In this document: positions 46,330 to 58,735 of the stretch, piece after piece
Position numbering within the stretch: position 1 is the stretch's first letter
Layout: the number at the start of each line of letters is the position of its first letter
Program-made: the position numbers and the translations under genes
From: Chiridota heheva
Taxonomy: Eukaryota; Echinodermata; Holothuroidea; Apodida; Chiridotidae
DNA: 64,000 nt
Assembly: GCA_020152595.1 (NCBI GenBank)
Contig: JAIGNY010003771.1
Coordinates: 445,001 to 509,000, forward strand
Direction of reading: 5' to 3'
The notes under the pieces: model-generated
Told to the model about the DNA's origin: nothing
The model's database searches: none
Seen by the model: the letters and a program-made list of their open reading frames with translations, nothing else

Positions 46330-48480
46330 TTACACTCATAACAAAGAGCCCCTACACAGAGCACTGCATGTGGAAGGTGCATTCAGGCTATCCAATTATA
46401 ATTGCACCTACATTGCATGTAAACAATTGTCATAGTGTGTACATGTGGTCAATGTTAATGTTAGTGAGGATGATAAGCAGGGATTGGTTGCATGCTGGTC
46501 TGGCAAGCAGGTGGCTTGTGCAGTGTAGTGTGAAATTGGCAGTCTAGATGCTTCAGGCAGTTTTGACCACTCTCCCTATAGAGAGGAATTTCTTCCTGTG
46601 AAGTAAAGTTCTCTTTGCGTTCCCCTTCACACTGCCAACCTTTCTGATAACTATCAATGATCCTGAATTAATCAATTAATCTCGGTATCAATTGATTTCA
46701 GCCTGAGGGATAACAAAACCAACCATGCACAGCAGTCTTAATATCAATCAGACAGGTGATCAGAATATAATAAGATTATACAATAATGCAGGTAACATAC
46801 ATGCTTGATTACCTATTAAATTAGTGACTTCTAGAGGCAACATGAATTTTATAACTTTAAAATTTACAATGAATCATAAATAGAGCAACAAAATAATCTG
46901 ATTTAAATTGCTTAAAAACTGACCATTTTACAACATTTTTCAATTTTGGGGGGTTATTGCGCAATAATTTGTGACATAGGCAGATGAACACATCTTCAAT
47001 TGTTTAAGCAAATACTATGTTTTTCAATCCTCTCTAAAAATTAATTCAAAGGTCAACATCTGATTCCATTCAAGGATTTTCAAACTTTATTGAAGACCTT
47101 TTCAAACCGAGTTTAGCCAAACATGAAACATCAGGGTACTTTAACCAATAAAATGCTGGGGAATTTGTCTTTCTACTAAACAACCAATCAGCTGCAGGGA
47201 AAATTGTAAACAACAACAATACGTGGGCATATTACCTTCATAAGCTTGTATGCACATACATAATTGTACAATAAATACATTACAGGTACGTACGTACCTC
47301 AACGTTATGTAAAATGTTTAAGCTTTGTGTTGTATGCACATATAAAGTATTTCAATTTGCGTCAAAGTTTCAACTGTTCTGCCTGAATAATTCTTTTGTT
47401 ATGGTTTTTTTGTTGTTGTCATATTCCAAGAGGATCCAACTGTCTTCCATTCAGACTGTCGCAGTTAAGGAATATGCGATAACCAGGTAAGATTGGAAGT
47501 TAAAACTTGGCCTTATGTACGTTTATAATACCATCTTCAATGCATGTAGTTGCACATTAAAATGTTGTTTTTGTGAACGGAACATTGCATGTTGTTGGGG
47601 TTCACATTCATTCAACATTTACGAAACATTAAAAATATTAGTGCACATTTGAAACACAAAAATAGGATGGAAATTGGCAAAAATGCTTCAAAATTTAAAA
47701 CGTTGGTTGATGTTCAGTGCGGAGAGCCTAATGGTATGAAATTGTGCCATTGACCTCACTGCACAAAATGTGAAAATAGTATCGAGAACTTTTGGCAGCA
47801 AATCCCTTGTATCTGTGAATGAGACAAACTAGTTTTACATATCAGAAAAAGTGTGCGAATGGAGAGGATACAGTTTATATGTAGTTTTCTGTTTGGTATG
47901 GAATTTCCTAACCAAATTATGCTGCCATTTATAAGTCTCAGTGAAGTGCGTATTTGTGTATGTATGATTATTGTGTGAAATTGTATTTTTAATAGGCTTG
48001 ACAACATACGCTAATAAATTGTGCAGACGATCAGGATTCCCCAGATTTTGATTGGCCCATTATGGTCACGTGAATTTCGGCCATGTGACATTATTTAAAT
48101 AAGATTTCCGGAAATTACCGATTCCGATATGAAAAGGTCTATACTTCTGCGGCAACAGAAAATCACGATGAAGATATAAAATTTATAACTGGTTAAAATT
48201 GAGAACATATTTTAAAGATTTCAAAGGATATTGAGCTGTGTTCATCTGATGAAATAAAGTACTTTGCCTGAATTCTAAAATCTTGAAACTTTGATGGACC
48301 ATAACTCAAAAACTACACAAGCTTTTTTAAAGATGTAAAGGGCATTTTACTCAGAATGTAATGTTGTGTGTCATACATAAAAACTGCTACATGTCACTAT
48401 AGACTAGACTTTTAAATAATGCAAATAAATGAGCATTTACATTCAAAGAGATTACAGACAACTATGAGGAGCGTCTTGTC
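46330..48480. other. Intronic AT-rich sequence, nothing recognised
   Basis: No frame above about 85 codons and no motif. A short 'tacgtacgtacct' run sits at about 47287. Confidence 0.45.
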
Positions 48481-48489
48481 AGTGTCCAT

Positions 48490-48715
48490 ACCATCCCCTT
48501 TCCACGTAGAGACGAATGTAAAAATGCATAGTGATGAATGTTATTTTCAAAACTTATTCGGCATAGTGACAAATGTGTGGAAGTATATGAAACTTTAAAG
48601 ATATTTGTCACTATGCGAAATTGAATTTCATCCAATTCTCGAAACTGTATATTTTACATTCATCACTACGTAGAAAGAGGGATATCATCCGTTTTGACAT
48701 AGTGACGGGTACACA
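48490..48715. mobile_element. MITE-like palindromic element
   Basis: Left arm 'cccctttccacgtagagacg' + 'aatgtaaaa' (48495-48525) pairs with right arm 'ttttacattcatcactacgt' + 'agaaagaggga' (48650-48682). An inner pair 'gcatagtgacaaat' (48558) and 'atttgtcactatgc' (48603) forms the core. Together they make an almost complete foldback of about 200 bp without coding capacity, in a sulfotransferase intron. A further 'catagtgac' follows at 48699. No target duplication could be settled. Confidence 0.7.
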
Positions 48716-49423
48716 TGGCGACTGTTGGGTCGACTGGACATACTGACAAATGTGTTTAAACACATATTGCTATGATTGATATATTTCTTTTTCTTGTTTT
48801 CTATAACTAAGAAATAATCTAAACTGAATAATACAGAAATAGCATAAACAAAAAACAGATACTTGTAAATCATGTTAATTGCATTCAAACAGGGTTAATG
48901 GCATTAACGTATATTCACCATTTAGTCAAAACAAATAAATGCTTTTGCATTTTTGCCCCTACATTTCGAAACAGGGATGATATATTTCATATCTTACAAT
49001 TGTATGGATATCAGTGAAGAAGCAAAACAAAAAGCTACATAATGTTAAAATTAGGCAAAATTTATGAAAATAGCAGCCAACATCCAATTGACCACTTTAC
49101 AGCACTTTAAATGCAAGCATTAATGTACATAATTTTGAAACTTTGTAATGTATGATCAAAAAATATGACTGCCAGATTTTCTTATGTAATTTAGTATAAA
49201 CCACCATAGATTTTTGAAGAGGAGTTTAAAATTCTGATATTTTACATTCCTTATCTTCATTCTGAATCAAAATCTATAGTAGCTGGAACAGATATTCTAA
49301 TTACTTTAATAATAGAAATCCAGGTAGGTACTATACATCCCTTTCTCAACAGCTAAGATATGTCCACGGCTGTTTGTTAAAGCAGTTGTGAAGCACTGGT
49401 AAATGAAGACCCACTGAGAATTG

Positions 49424-49984
49424 AACCACATACCTCTAGCATGAACCACAGACCTCTAGCATGAACCACAGACCTCTAGCATGAACCACAGACCTCTAGC
49501 ATGAACCACAAACCTCTAGCATGAACCACAGACCTCTAGCATGAACCACAAACCTCTAGCATGAACCACAGACCTCTAGCATGAACCAAATACCTCTAGC
49601 ATGAACCACAGATCTCTAGCATGAACCACAGACTTCTAGCATGAACCACAGACTTCTAGCATGAACCACAGACTTCTAGCATAAACCACAGACCTCTAGC
49701 ATGAACCACAGACCTCTAGCATGAACCACAGACCTCTAGCATGAACCACATACCTCTAGCATAAACCACAGACCTCTAGCATGAACCACAGACCTCTAGC
49801 ATAAACCACAGACCTCTAGCATGAACCACATACCTCTAGCATGAACCACAGATCTCTAGCATGAACCACAGACTTCTAGCATGAACCACAGACCTCTAGC
49901 ATGAACCACAGACCTCTAGCATGAACCACAGACCTCTAGCATGAACCACAGACCTCTAGCATGAACCACATACCTCTAGCATGA
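49424..49984. repeat. 20-bp satellite, 28 tandem units with higher-order pattern
   Basis: The unit 'atgaaccacagacctctagc' repeats with an exact 20-bp period from 49424 to 49984. Variants occur at a few positions (gac/tac/gat, cct/ctt, atg/ata). The variant triplet 'tacct','gatct','gactt' appears at 49591-49640 and again at 49831-49880, i.e. 12 units (240 bp) apart. The array lies in a sulfotransferase intron. Confidence 0.98.
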
Positions 49985-50928
49985 GGTCCCAGTAATTTAG
50001 AATGTTATGTAAAGGCTTTTGGATTTCTTTCTTTCCAATCACACACTAAAAATCTTACCCAGATTAAGAAATCATGAAACTGGTCACAATTTATGCTTCA
50101 AAAGAAAAAGACCCAAATATACATCTGAACTTAGGGTGGTCAGCCCATTATAGTTTCATGACTTCAGAGTAATTCTGATATTCTATGTAAAATAAAAATA
50201 CAAAGCTAGTTTAATGAAGAAGAAGGATGAAGACAAGTCTAAGTACTAACACATTTCAAAAAGAGAAATTTAAATAATTACAAATACAAACTTGAGAATT
50301 ATGTTTTTTTGTAAATTCTCTTTTAAAGATAACTACGAGATGTCAAAAACTACTTCACATGTTTGAAATTTAAATTTCAGACGATATTCAAATAGCAAAA
50401 TTTACACTATATACAAATTTGATCATATAACTCAATCAAAAGGCGCAATGTACAATGTGATTTCAAGGGTATACCCAGCCTTTCAAATTGGAGAAGATTT
50501 CAGTGTTCAGATATTATTTTCAACTGAAGAGCAAACATAAATAAATCATTGCCTCTAAACAAATCTGGACCTTTCTAGCATATTTCCTGCTTCTCCTTTG
50601 CCATACACTTCTTATTTGGCGGGATCGTTTGGCTATTTTGACCCTGATCTTTATCCATGGATTCTTAATGTCTGCTTACCAACAAAAATATGAATAGTAT
50701 GTACTGTGTAGTAATGCTGACATTTTATTTTACTTACTGTAGATACTTCCTAACATCTTAAATCATATAAATAATGCAAATTACAATCTTGATTTCTATG
50801 CCATTTTTTAAAATAACAAAAACTGTTAACCAAGAAGCTTATCAAAAACATAAAATGAAAGATTCTGGATTAAGTGGAGCATGGAATTATTTTAGTAAGT
50901 GAATCTGAAGCTCATGTACCATAAATAC

Positions 50929-50973
50929 CTGTCTCATTTAGGATATCTTCCTCAGAAAAGTTGGTGTAATCTT
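50929..50973 (-). CDS. CHST: Predicted small stem-region exon of the sulfotransferase gene
   Basis: A 45-nt exon between 'atgtttttcag' and 'ACAG|GTATTT' on the - strand encodes 'DYTNFSEEDILNET' with two potential N-glycosylation sites (NFS, NET). It ends one base into a codon, matching the following exon's start. A 45-nt open stretch between splice sites can occur by chance, so the call is tentative. The exon with the start codon and transmembrane anchor was not found. Confidence 0.4.
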
Positions 50974-51673
50974 CTGAAAAACATGAAAGTTATATGAGCC
51001 ACTGCAAGAAGTGCAACTTGTACATTCTCATTTGAGAAATAAGACTCATGCATATTACAGTTGAAAATGCAATTCAATGAATTGAGACAACATGCAATGA
51101 AAACATGAAACAGCTACGGAATGTAAACATGAAACTAAACAAGTTTGGTAGGTGGAACCTGAAAAGTGAATTGTTTTTCATGACTGGGATGAAATTTATG
51201 ACATAAATAACATAATTTGTAAAAATATGAATTAAGGGTAGGTAAGCGTGATAACTGGAAAGAAGGCATGCATGTGTTACTTCTGGATATCATTAAATAC
51301 AACCCTTCGTGAGAGTTGTTGGGGAAATTTTACCAGTGTCACACTGATTAAATTTTCTGCACAGACAGCATACTTTCTCTGGATCCTCAATGTTAAGTGA
51401 GTATGACTAAACTGATCAAGAAATGTGACAGTATTTCCCCCTTCTCACTTAAACAATTGTTCTGATAAGTCTCCTTTTTTTCAAATGATAAACTTCAGAT
51501 TATCATAGCATAGGATGAATCATCAGGGCAATGAGTCAGTCTATATCAGAATATATAGACTTATTCTAAACAGGAAATCCTATCATGTTTTGTTTAATGT
51601 TCATACAAAGAGAAATGTAGGATTAATTCAGAAATTAAGTTTATCAGTTATGTAAAATAATAGAAAACTAACT

Positions 51674-52690
51674 TCAGTCAGTTCGTATACCATCCTCTAC
51701 TTTTTGAAGTTTAGTTTCATAAAATGTACCCTTGATAAGATCTCCTGTTTTATCTCCAATTCTGTAAACTGGTGATGTTCTTGGTAATCTCCCAGCAATA
51801 ATAAATAATTCTTCTGTCCAATTAGCATAATATTCCTTTTCGAAGGTCAACTTTGTTTTACTAATATGTACCACATCTCCAATATTGAATTTATATTTTG
51901 TCTGTTTCTCTTTTGCTGGATACAGTTTTTTCCAAACTGTACTTTGATTTTGAATATTTACTTCTACTGGTTTCATACCTATACTATGATGATAACGATG
52001 ATTGTATGAATGAACAAGCTTATCCAATACTTTGTAGTACTGTAACCTATTCTTGTAGGTCATGTATTTCCACATCCTTGTTTTAAGGGTACGACTAAAA
52101 CATCCGACAACAGAAGCTTTTAATTCACTTCCTGATGAATAATGATGGGTTTCTTGCTTCTTCAAATACGTCTGAACGGTACAATTGTAAAATTCTGTTC
52201 CTTTAATCACTTAGTAAATTGATGAGTTTTCTTCCCAAATCAAGAATGTTTTCTAGAGCAAGTTCAAGATCTTTTCCTTTCTTAGATTTCAGAGGAATAA
52301 CCCTGGCATATTTTGAAAATACATTGATGCAAGTCACAAGGTATTTTATACCCCGATTGTACTTTGAAAGTGATGTCATGTCAACTACTTCAATTTGCCA
52401 TTAATGAGCCATGCCCAGTACTTTCTCCTTTTTTTCACAAACTGTTTTCGAACAAGTTTGTGAAGGGTATAAGCATCCTCCTTTTGTAACCATGCTTCAA
52501 CATCCCTATATTTTGCAGTGGGATTCACCCCTCTCTCACTTTGGTATAAAGCATCCTTACTCCCAAACCATCTTACCCCAAACCCTAAAGGATGAGACAG
52601 GCCATAGTACACTTCCCTTCTGCACACATCAAAACTCATCATGAATGCAATACCACTGATTTTTTCAACTGACTTAATGAATCTACACAT
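51674..52690 (-). pseudogene. Polinton integrase, frameshifted
   Basis: Two overlapping frames on the - strand make up the gene. 52690-52385 reads the N-terminal part with 'YYGLSHPLGFG' and a 'LQKEDAYTLHK' segment. 52210-51674 reads the C-terminal catalytic end ('SVVGCFSRTLKTRMWKY', 'LVHSYNHRYHHSIGMKP') and a chromodomain-like tail ('FNIGDVVHISK', 'YRIGDKTGDLIKGTFYE'). The middle, with the first catalytic Asp region, lies in a third frame at about 52400-52205. It is a DDE-type integrase that would insert the element DNA. ERFNRTLK, typical at the catalytic Glu, reads GCFSRTLK here, so the Glu appears lost. Confidence 0.85.
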
Positions 52691-52845
52691 GTGAAATTGA
52701 TATAAATATATTTTACTTGTAACTGTGACGGTTTTTATTATTTATTACATGATGAAAATAATTAAGTTGTAACTGCATATACTATGTTTTTATTATTATT
52801 TTTTTTTTTTATTATCTCTTAATGTTTAGTATTTCCTTTTTTCGA

Positions 52846-53011
52846 AAAGGGATATTATGCTAATTGGACGGAAGAATTATTCATCATTGCTGGGAGATTA
52901 CCAAGAACACCACCAGTTTACAGAATCAGAGATAAAACAGGAGATCTTATCAAGGGTACATTTTATGAAACTGAACTTCAAAAAGTAGAGGATGGTATAC
53001 GAACTGACTGA
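52846..53011 (+). pseudogene. Inverted duplicate of the integrase C-terminal tail
   Basis: On the + strand this segment encodes the same tail as 51850-51674 on the - strand ('YYANWTEELFIIAGRLPRT' to 'KVEDGIRTD' and stop), with only a few substitutions such as TPPVYRI for TSPVYRI. The two copies face each other across the rest of the integrase gene. Confidence 0.88.
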
Positions 53012-53092
53012 AGTTATATATACATATATATATTGACCGTTCCGGAAAATGCGAGAGTCATTCCTCTCGATTAAGAACATCAGACAGCATCA

Positions 53093-53845
53093 TGGAAGAC
53101 TTCTTTATTACATTACCATGCAAGCAACAGTTCTATGCATTATTATCCTGAAAATAACGTAACTAAATTTACCACCGAACTTCACAGACCCATACATCTT
53201 AAGGGAGAATGTATCTTTGGCAGAAATATCATATCCTCATACATGGTACACCGTTTTATCAGCAAACAACCAGTTGCAATTATCTAGTGAGGAAACAGAT
53301 AATGAAGGCTCTGCCACAATGGAAACAAGACATATACCTATGGGGTATTACAGCAGCCCAAAACAATTAGTTGACACTTTGAATGATCTTTTTGAAGACA
53401 ATGTTAGCTTTTCAATCAATCCTTCGTCAAAATGTACTATTAAAGTTGAACCACCTACCATGCTTGAATTAAGTGATAATTTGTGTGCTATGCTGGGATT
53501 TTAAGAAAAAGGCATATGGGATACACAAACAGGCATCAGGCCCATCGATCTTCATCGGGATTATCACAATCTGTTTGTTTACACTAACATTATAGAACTA
53601 CAACTGGTGGGGATTCAAATGTGCCACTATTGCACACTGTTGAAGTGAACCACAGAAAAGAGGGTCAAATGGTAACATTAACCTATACAACACCTCATCA
53701 TGTACCCTTACAAAGGAAAGATTTTAAAACCATCACTATTGATATAAGGACAAGTAGTGGGAAGCCTGTACCATTTGAAAGTGGGAAAGTCATAGTGAAC
53801 TACATTTTCAGCAGAAGCGCTCACTTTGTTTTGCCTAACCCCTAA
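53093..53845 (+). pseudogene. Polinton minor capsid (penton, single jelly-roll) protein, broken
   Basis: The copy opens at ATG 53093 with the 'MEDFFITLP' start common to Polinton minor capsid proteins. It shifts frame twice before 53217, runs 53217-53504 ('YPHTWYTVL', 'RHIPMGYYSSPKQLVDTLN'), breaks again, and ends in 53621-53845 ('RKDFKTITIDIRTSSGKPVP', 'VNYIFSRS'). The protein would form the pentameric vertices of a virion-like particle. At least three frame changes make it nonfunctional. Confidence 0.8.
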
Positions 53846-53865
53846 ACAACCGTGTCATATACAAA

Positions 53866-54175
53866 ATGAACAGGAAAGTCTACGTACAAGACCCTCAGAT
53901 TTATGAAAGATATTACATGAACCACATTGGTAGTGGCATACCCGTGTTTCAAGGAACACAAGTAAAACAAGGTTATGGCCTTGGTGGCCTTATCGGTAAT
54001 CTTTTTCGATCAGCAGTACCTCTTTTGAAACATGGAGCAGCTGCTCTTGAAAGAGGGTCCCTTTCATCAGGTATGAAGATAATGGATGACAACCTACGAG
54101 GCAAGCCCTTTCATCAGGTATGAAGATAACGGATGACAACCTACGAGGCAAGCCATTATAAGAAGCCATACTCCA
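53866..54175 (+). pseudogene. Small glycine-rich hydrophobic Polinton protein (pVI/pX-like), with internal duplication
   Basis: The frame starts at ATG 53866, 20 bp after the minor capsid stop, and carries 'GSGIPVFQGTQVKQGYGLGG' followed by 'LFRSAVPLLKHGA'. Gly-rich amphipathic segments like this occur in small proteins next to Polinton capsid genes and recall adenovirus core or membrane-lytic proteins. A 48-bp direct repeat (about 54063-54110 and 54111-54158) changes the end of the frame and leads to an early stop at 54121. Confidence 0.5.
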
Positions 54176-54378
54176 CCGTGCAAGCACTTCTGCAAGAAAA
54201 CTTACTTTCCGAGCATAACACGGTTTGAACCAGAAATTTGGAGAAAAAGTTCAGTCTACATGGCAACAGAAAGCTATAAAGCATCTTGCCACACTTTTTA
54301 AAATCATTTCCAAAAAAGTTAAGCACCAGAAAAGACCTGTTAATATTTTTGATTAGATTGATTCCGTTTGTTTCTCAC

Positions 54379-55755
54379 AATGGCACTTGCAGATGCACAT
54401 TCTTGTCTTTGCACTAAAACAGAATTCGACCTTTTTACAGTCCCACCGACACAACAAGCATAGCTAAAGGAAGATGGGTCACTTATAACCCTGTTTCATC
54501 ATTATCGTCAGGGTCACCGATTGAGTTTCATATTGCGGAAACAGCAGAGGATTATATTGATTAATCACAAACCATGATGTTTGTAAAGCCAAGATTCTCA
54601 ATGGTGACGGAAGTGACTTAGCAGAAAATGCACCCGTGAGACCCGTGAACCTCTTTCTTCAATCCCTGTTCGGTCAGGTGGATGTCAGTTTGAATGAAAA
54701 ACTTGTGTCTCAGTCCTCTGCCACTTATCCCTATCGAGCTATGATGGAGACATTGTTGAATTATGTTTACGGTGCCAAGCAGACTCAGTTAACAACACAA
54801 CTATTTCATAAAGATACAGCGGGGAGAATGGATGCTGTAAACCCTGGAGAAATCAGTAATTGGCTAAGTGTTATACCTTCACTAATCAAAGTAAAACTGT
54901 AGATATGGTTGGCCCCATTTACTGTGATATCTTTCAACAGAAAAAATACCTTTTGAATATGACAGATATGAAAGCAATATTTACTGTGATATCTTTCATC
55001 AGGAAAAATACCTTTTAAATATGACAGATATAAAAGCAAAGCTAAACCATTCGAAAGATACATTTTGTTTAATGGCACAGGGACCTGCAGTGGATTACAA
55101 AGTAACTATTCTAGAGGCTAGTTTACTTTTAAGGGAAATTAAACTTGATCCCGAGTTGTTTTAGCCCATGCCAAGGGATTGAAAATTAGTCCAGCAAAAT
55201 ACCCCATAACTCTCGCTGAAATGAAGACATTTTCCATTCCAGCTGATAATCTGTCAATACATAAAGACAATCTTTTCCTGGGTACACTTCCAAAGCGTGT
55301 CATAGTTGAATGTGTCACCAAAATAGCATTCAACGAAGCATAATAACACCTTTTAATTTTCATCATTTTAACAACAATCACGTTTTTCTATCTGTAGATG
55401 GTGAACAGATATCACATAAACCTTTAAAACCTAATTTCTCTGGGGCAGTCATTCAGAATTATGTTTCATCTTATCAGACACTTTTTTTAGGGTTAAATAA
55501 ACTGTACGTGGATAGGGGGAACACTATTTCCAGAGAAAAATTATGGTAAGGGATACACTCTTTTGCATTTGATTTGACCCCAGATTTAGCAGCTGGGGGG
55601 CATTTTAATCTTGTGAAACATGGAAAACTAGCTCTGGAACTTCATTTTTCAGAGGCTCTTCCACAAACAGTGAAAATCATAGTGTATGTAGAACATGAAA
55701 ATGTCATCCTGATCGATAAAAGCAGGAATGTTATAACTGATTTTGTCATTTGACT
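54379..55755 (+). pseudogene. Polinton major capsid (double jelly-roll) protein, heavily broken
   Basis: The copy begins near ATG 54379. The best-preserved part (54636-54902) reads 'FLQSLFGQVDVSLNEKLVS', 'YPYRAMMETLLNY' and 'LFHKDTAG', the typical N-terminal jelly-roll of Polinton and adenovirus-lineage major capsid proteins. Later fragments up to about 55755 change frame repeatedly. A short tandem duplication near 54915-55030 ('tttactgtgatatctttca' twice) adds to the decay. It would have formed trimeric capsomers. Confidence 0.82.
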
Positions 55756-55771
55756 TTGATGTATGGTTAGG

Positions 55772-56035
55772 CCATGAATACTTTACAACTTCTTAGTCTT
55801 GGATTCTGATAAATTTACAAAACAAATTGTTAGAAATGTGTTACCATTAGATCATTTACCACAAAATGTGGATTCTTATCCTTCCATTTACGTTGTGAAC
55901 AGATTCAACTTCTGAACCTGGATCACATTGGGTCGTATTTTATTTTAACGCCAGTTGACATGGAGAATTTTTTTATTCTTATGGAGAAAATTCAGCAATA
56001 TACAAACCCCTTTTTAATAGACTGTTTTTGTTGTT
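55772..56035 (+). pseudogene. Adenovirus-type cysteine protease of the Polinton, truncated
   Basis: After an 'MNTLQLLSL'-like opening near 55772 the translation contains 'LPQNVDSYPSIYVVN' and, one frame on, 'GSHWVVFYF' at about 55925 and 'GEFFYSYG' at about 55960. The (G/E)HWV...F(D/Y)SYG pattern is the His/Asp region of Ulp1/adenain-type maturation proteases. The catalytic Cys region is missing because the reading stops at the junction with the polymerase at 56035. Confidence 0.68.
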
Positions 56036-58400
56036 TCACAAAACCATCCACACACATACCAAACAAATTTCTTTCACCCCTGTTCTTTGCATGTTGAATG
56101 TTGATTTTATTTTTTTGGATAAATAGTGCAACCATTTGAGAGCTTTGACACTTTGTGATTTACCTTCCTCATACCCAAGATGAAGGATGATGGCTATGGT
56201 GTCTGGCTTGGGAAATAAAGCTCTATATGCTGAATTATAAGCACTTGCAATGGTCACTGAAGACCTAAAAGGATCGACACCTGTAAAGACTTCTTCTGTC
56301 TTGGTCAGTTATTTAAATATTTCTCTGAATTTAACCATACAAAGGTGCAGAATATCTACATCGCTTCGACAATACGTAACAAGTTCTTTTTGCAAATCAA
56401 ACTCAACACTTTTTTTTTCTTCTCCCTATTATACCACTCTATAAATCATTTTCTTTCTGGTGGCATCATTTTGTCAATTCAATAATATTTTGGTTCTGGA
56501 AGAGAACGTACATAATTTTGATTTAAAGAGTTGCTGAAAAAATGAGGGAAATGACCTTTTACAAATTTCCTAAATGCTAAACGCCTTTGGAAATTGTCAT
56601 AGGGGCAGAGTCATAAAACTTAAACTGTCTAGAATTCTAATTCTGGGATCTTCTATTTCGATCATAATTAATTTAGTGCCCCTTAATACCACAGTAGGTG
56701 GACAAACTGTTTTACAATCTATCAAATATTCCAATAGAAAATACCCATCATAGGCCTGCATATTATGTGCTAAAAACAATACTATCATGATGTTGTTCAT
56801 GAAAAAGCCAATCCCCAAACTGTTTCAAAGTGTCCAATCCATTAAAAACCACTTCCCTTCTATTCTCCTTTCCAGTTTTCACAATCTTTGACTTCATCAT
56901 GATCTAGACATTTTGTACAGGCCCATTGACATATCACTAAATTTGGAACATGTTTCCCAGTATCTTGCAAACATTCAAAGTAAAAAATAAGTATTTAACC
57001 CCATCCCATTTTTTTAGTCTTTTTGATGGTTTACGTTGGTAATTCAGATTTTCCTCAGGCCCCTTCATCACCATCTCTCTTTCTTTTATTTAAACTTGTA
57101 ACCTGATTTTTTAAGATTGTTTCTACGTTGATCGGTTTCATGTAACATTAATGTGATAATCGGTTCACATATTCCTTACAAATGTTACAGAAGTCATCAG
57201 CACAGTCATGCTCCTTTAAAGTCTTCTGAAATTTGCTAAAATCGTAACACTTTTTACAACGAAAAAGTTTTTCACATATGGAAATCTTTTTCACTTTACC
57301 CTTTTTAATTTGATGATTGCGGTAATGTGTTGTTTTTAAAAATTTGATTACAGTTAGAATATACATGCTTAGTACTCTTATCAATAATTCCCCACAAAAA
57401 AAAAAAAAGAAGTATAACATACAATATATGGATCCACAATATGTGGATCATATGGATCACACATATGATGTGCAGGCACAGAGTATGTTTTCAAACATTT
57501 ATTACAAAAATATTTTGCGCTTAAAAATTTGGCCATGGAGGTAATAATATGAGAATGATTCCCTGCATAATATAAGGAAATTGTGTTTGCAGCTTTGGGA
57601 CCCTTGAGTATAAATAATAAGACGGTATTCAGGTAACAGTACCTTTTGAAATTGATCATACATTCAAGCATTTACAAAACCTGATTGAACATTCCCCTGC
57701 CATAAAGCTTCAGTGCGTTTTCTCATACTGGACCATATCCTTTTCGGATACTTTCCCATTGTGGGTTGTTTTTCCTATAGGGATATAATTGGGCCACGAT
57801 GACCGCCCTACCAAAACATATATATTTTCTGTTTCTGTAGGAGGTGTCGTAATTCTTAATATGCTTTGCTTTTCTTTTGGAAAAGTAAAAATTTTCTATG
57901 AGCCCCTCCATTGGGAATCCTAATGATCATAAAGTGAATCATTACTCCTTCATGGAGATAAAAATCTTTATTCAACTGAAGAATTTTTTCAAGTACTTCA
58001 AAAAATTTCTCAGTGGCAAAATTTCTTTTCAACATGAACAGTATGGCATTAGGGTGATCTAGCTCAGGTGAAATAATAACAAAACGAAAAAATCTGTGTC
58101 TGCAACATCATTCAACTGATGGTCCACAAGGTATTCAAAAGCGAATAAAAGCAGTGCAAAAATATCCTGAATATTTTGTTGAAATTTTCTAGCTTTTCCA
58201 TATCTAGGTCCAAGCTATATATTCTTTGTTCACCATTAAAAAATCTATGATGGCGAGTATGTAACAAATTCCACCTTACGAGTTCATTAAATTCGAGTTG
58301 CCTATTGCTATCATCACTCCCATCCCCCTCCAACCACCCACTGGGATCAATGGTGTTTTCTAAACTATGTATTTCATCATTTTTGAACTCATTATGATCA
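56036..58400 (-). pseudogene. Protein-primed DNA polymerase B of the Polinton: N-terminal and exonuclease part only
   Basis: On the - strand, from high to low coordinates, the copy first shows zinc-ribbon-like segments with paired cysteines: 57671-57381 ('YFCNKCLKTY', 'HHMC') and 57420-57148 ('FRCKKCYDFSKF', 'CNICKEYV'). The exonuclease box 'HNMQAYDGYFLLEYL' follows (56818-56597), then a 'SDVDIL' box near 56370, and last 'TIASAYNSAYRALF' (56257-56036). The polymerase palm (YxDTD) is absent, since the reading meets the plus-strand protease at 56035. Several frameshifts occur. The enzyme would replicate the element from a terminal protein primer. Confidence 0.8.
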
Positions 58401-58735
58401 CGACTGATAATATATGTGTCATGGTTATACTAGAATCATGAACATTCCTTCCCTACATCAAATAGATCCTTAGTACCGTGTTCACCATTCCTATCATTTA
58501 CAGATATAACACTCTCTTTGCTATTATGGTCAGCTCTATTATTCTGAATAACTTCATTTTCCTCATCATTCCAACTAAAATGATCTATTATCTCTGCCAT
58601 GTCATTACTTGCTTCAAACAAACTTGGTAATTAATTACTCGTTGAATTTGTGAGGCTTGAAAGCTTTTGAAAGGGACAGTGAATTTAGTTGCCCCTGATT
58701 CTTTTGCACCCACTTCATTATTATTTAAAATACCT

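Noticed and set aside
49424-49984. CRISPR-like array
   Set aside because: Units are contiguous with no spacers and the DNA is animal.
52219-52644. Plus-strand frames over the integrase region
   Set aside because: Antisense shadows of the minus-strand Polinton integrase, whose motifs are clear.
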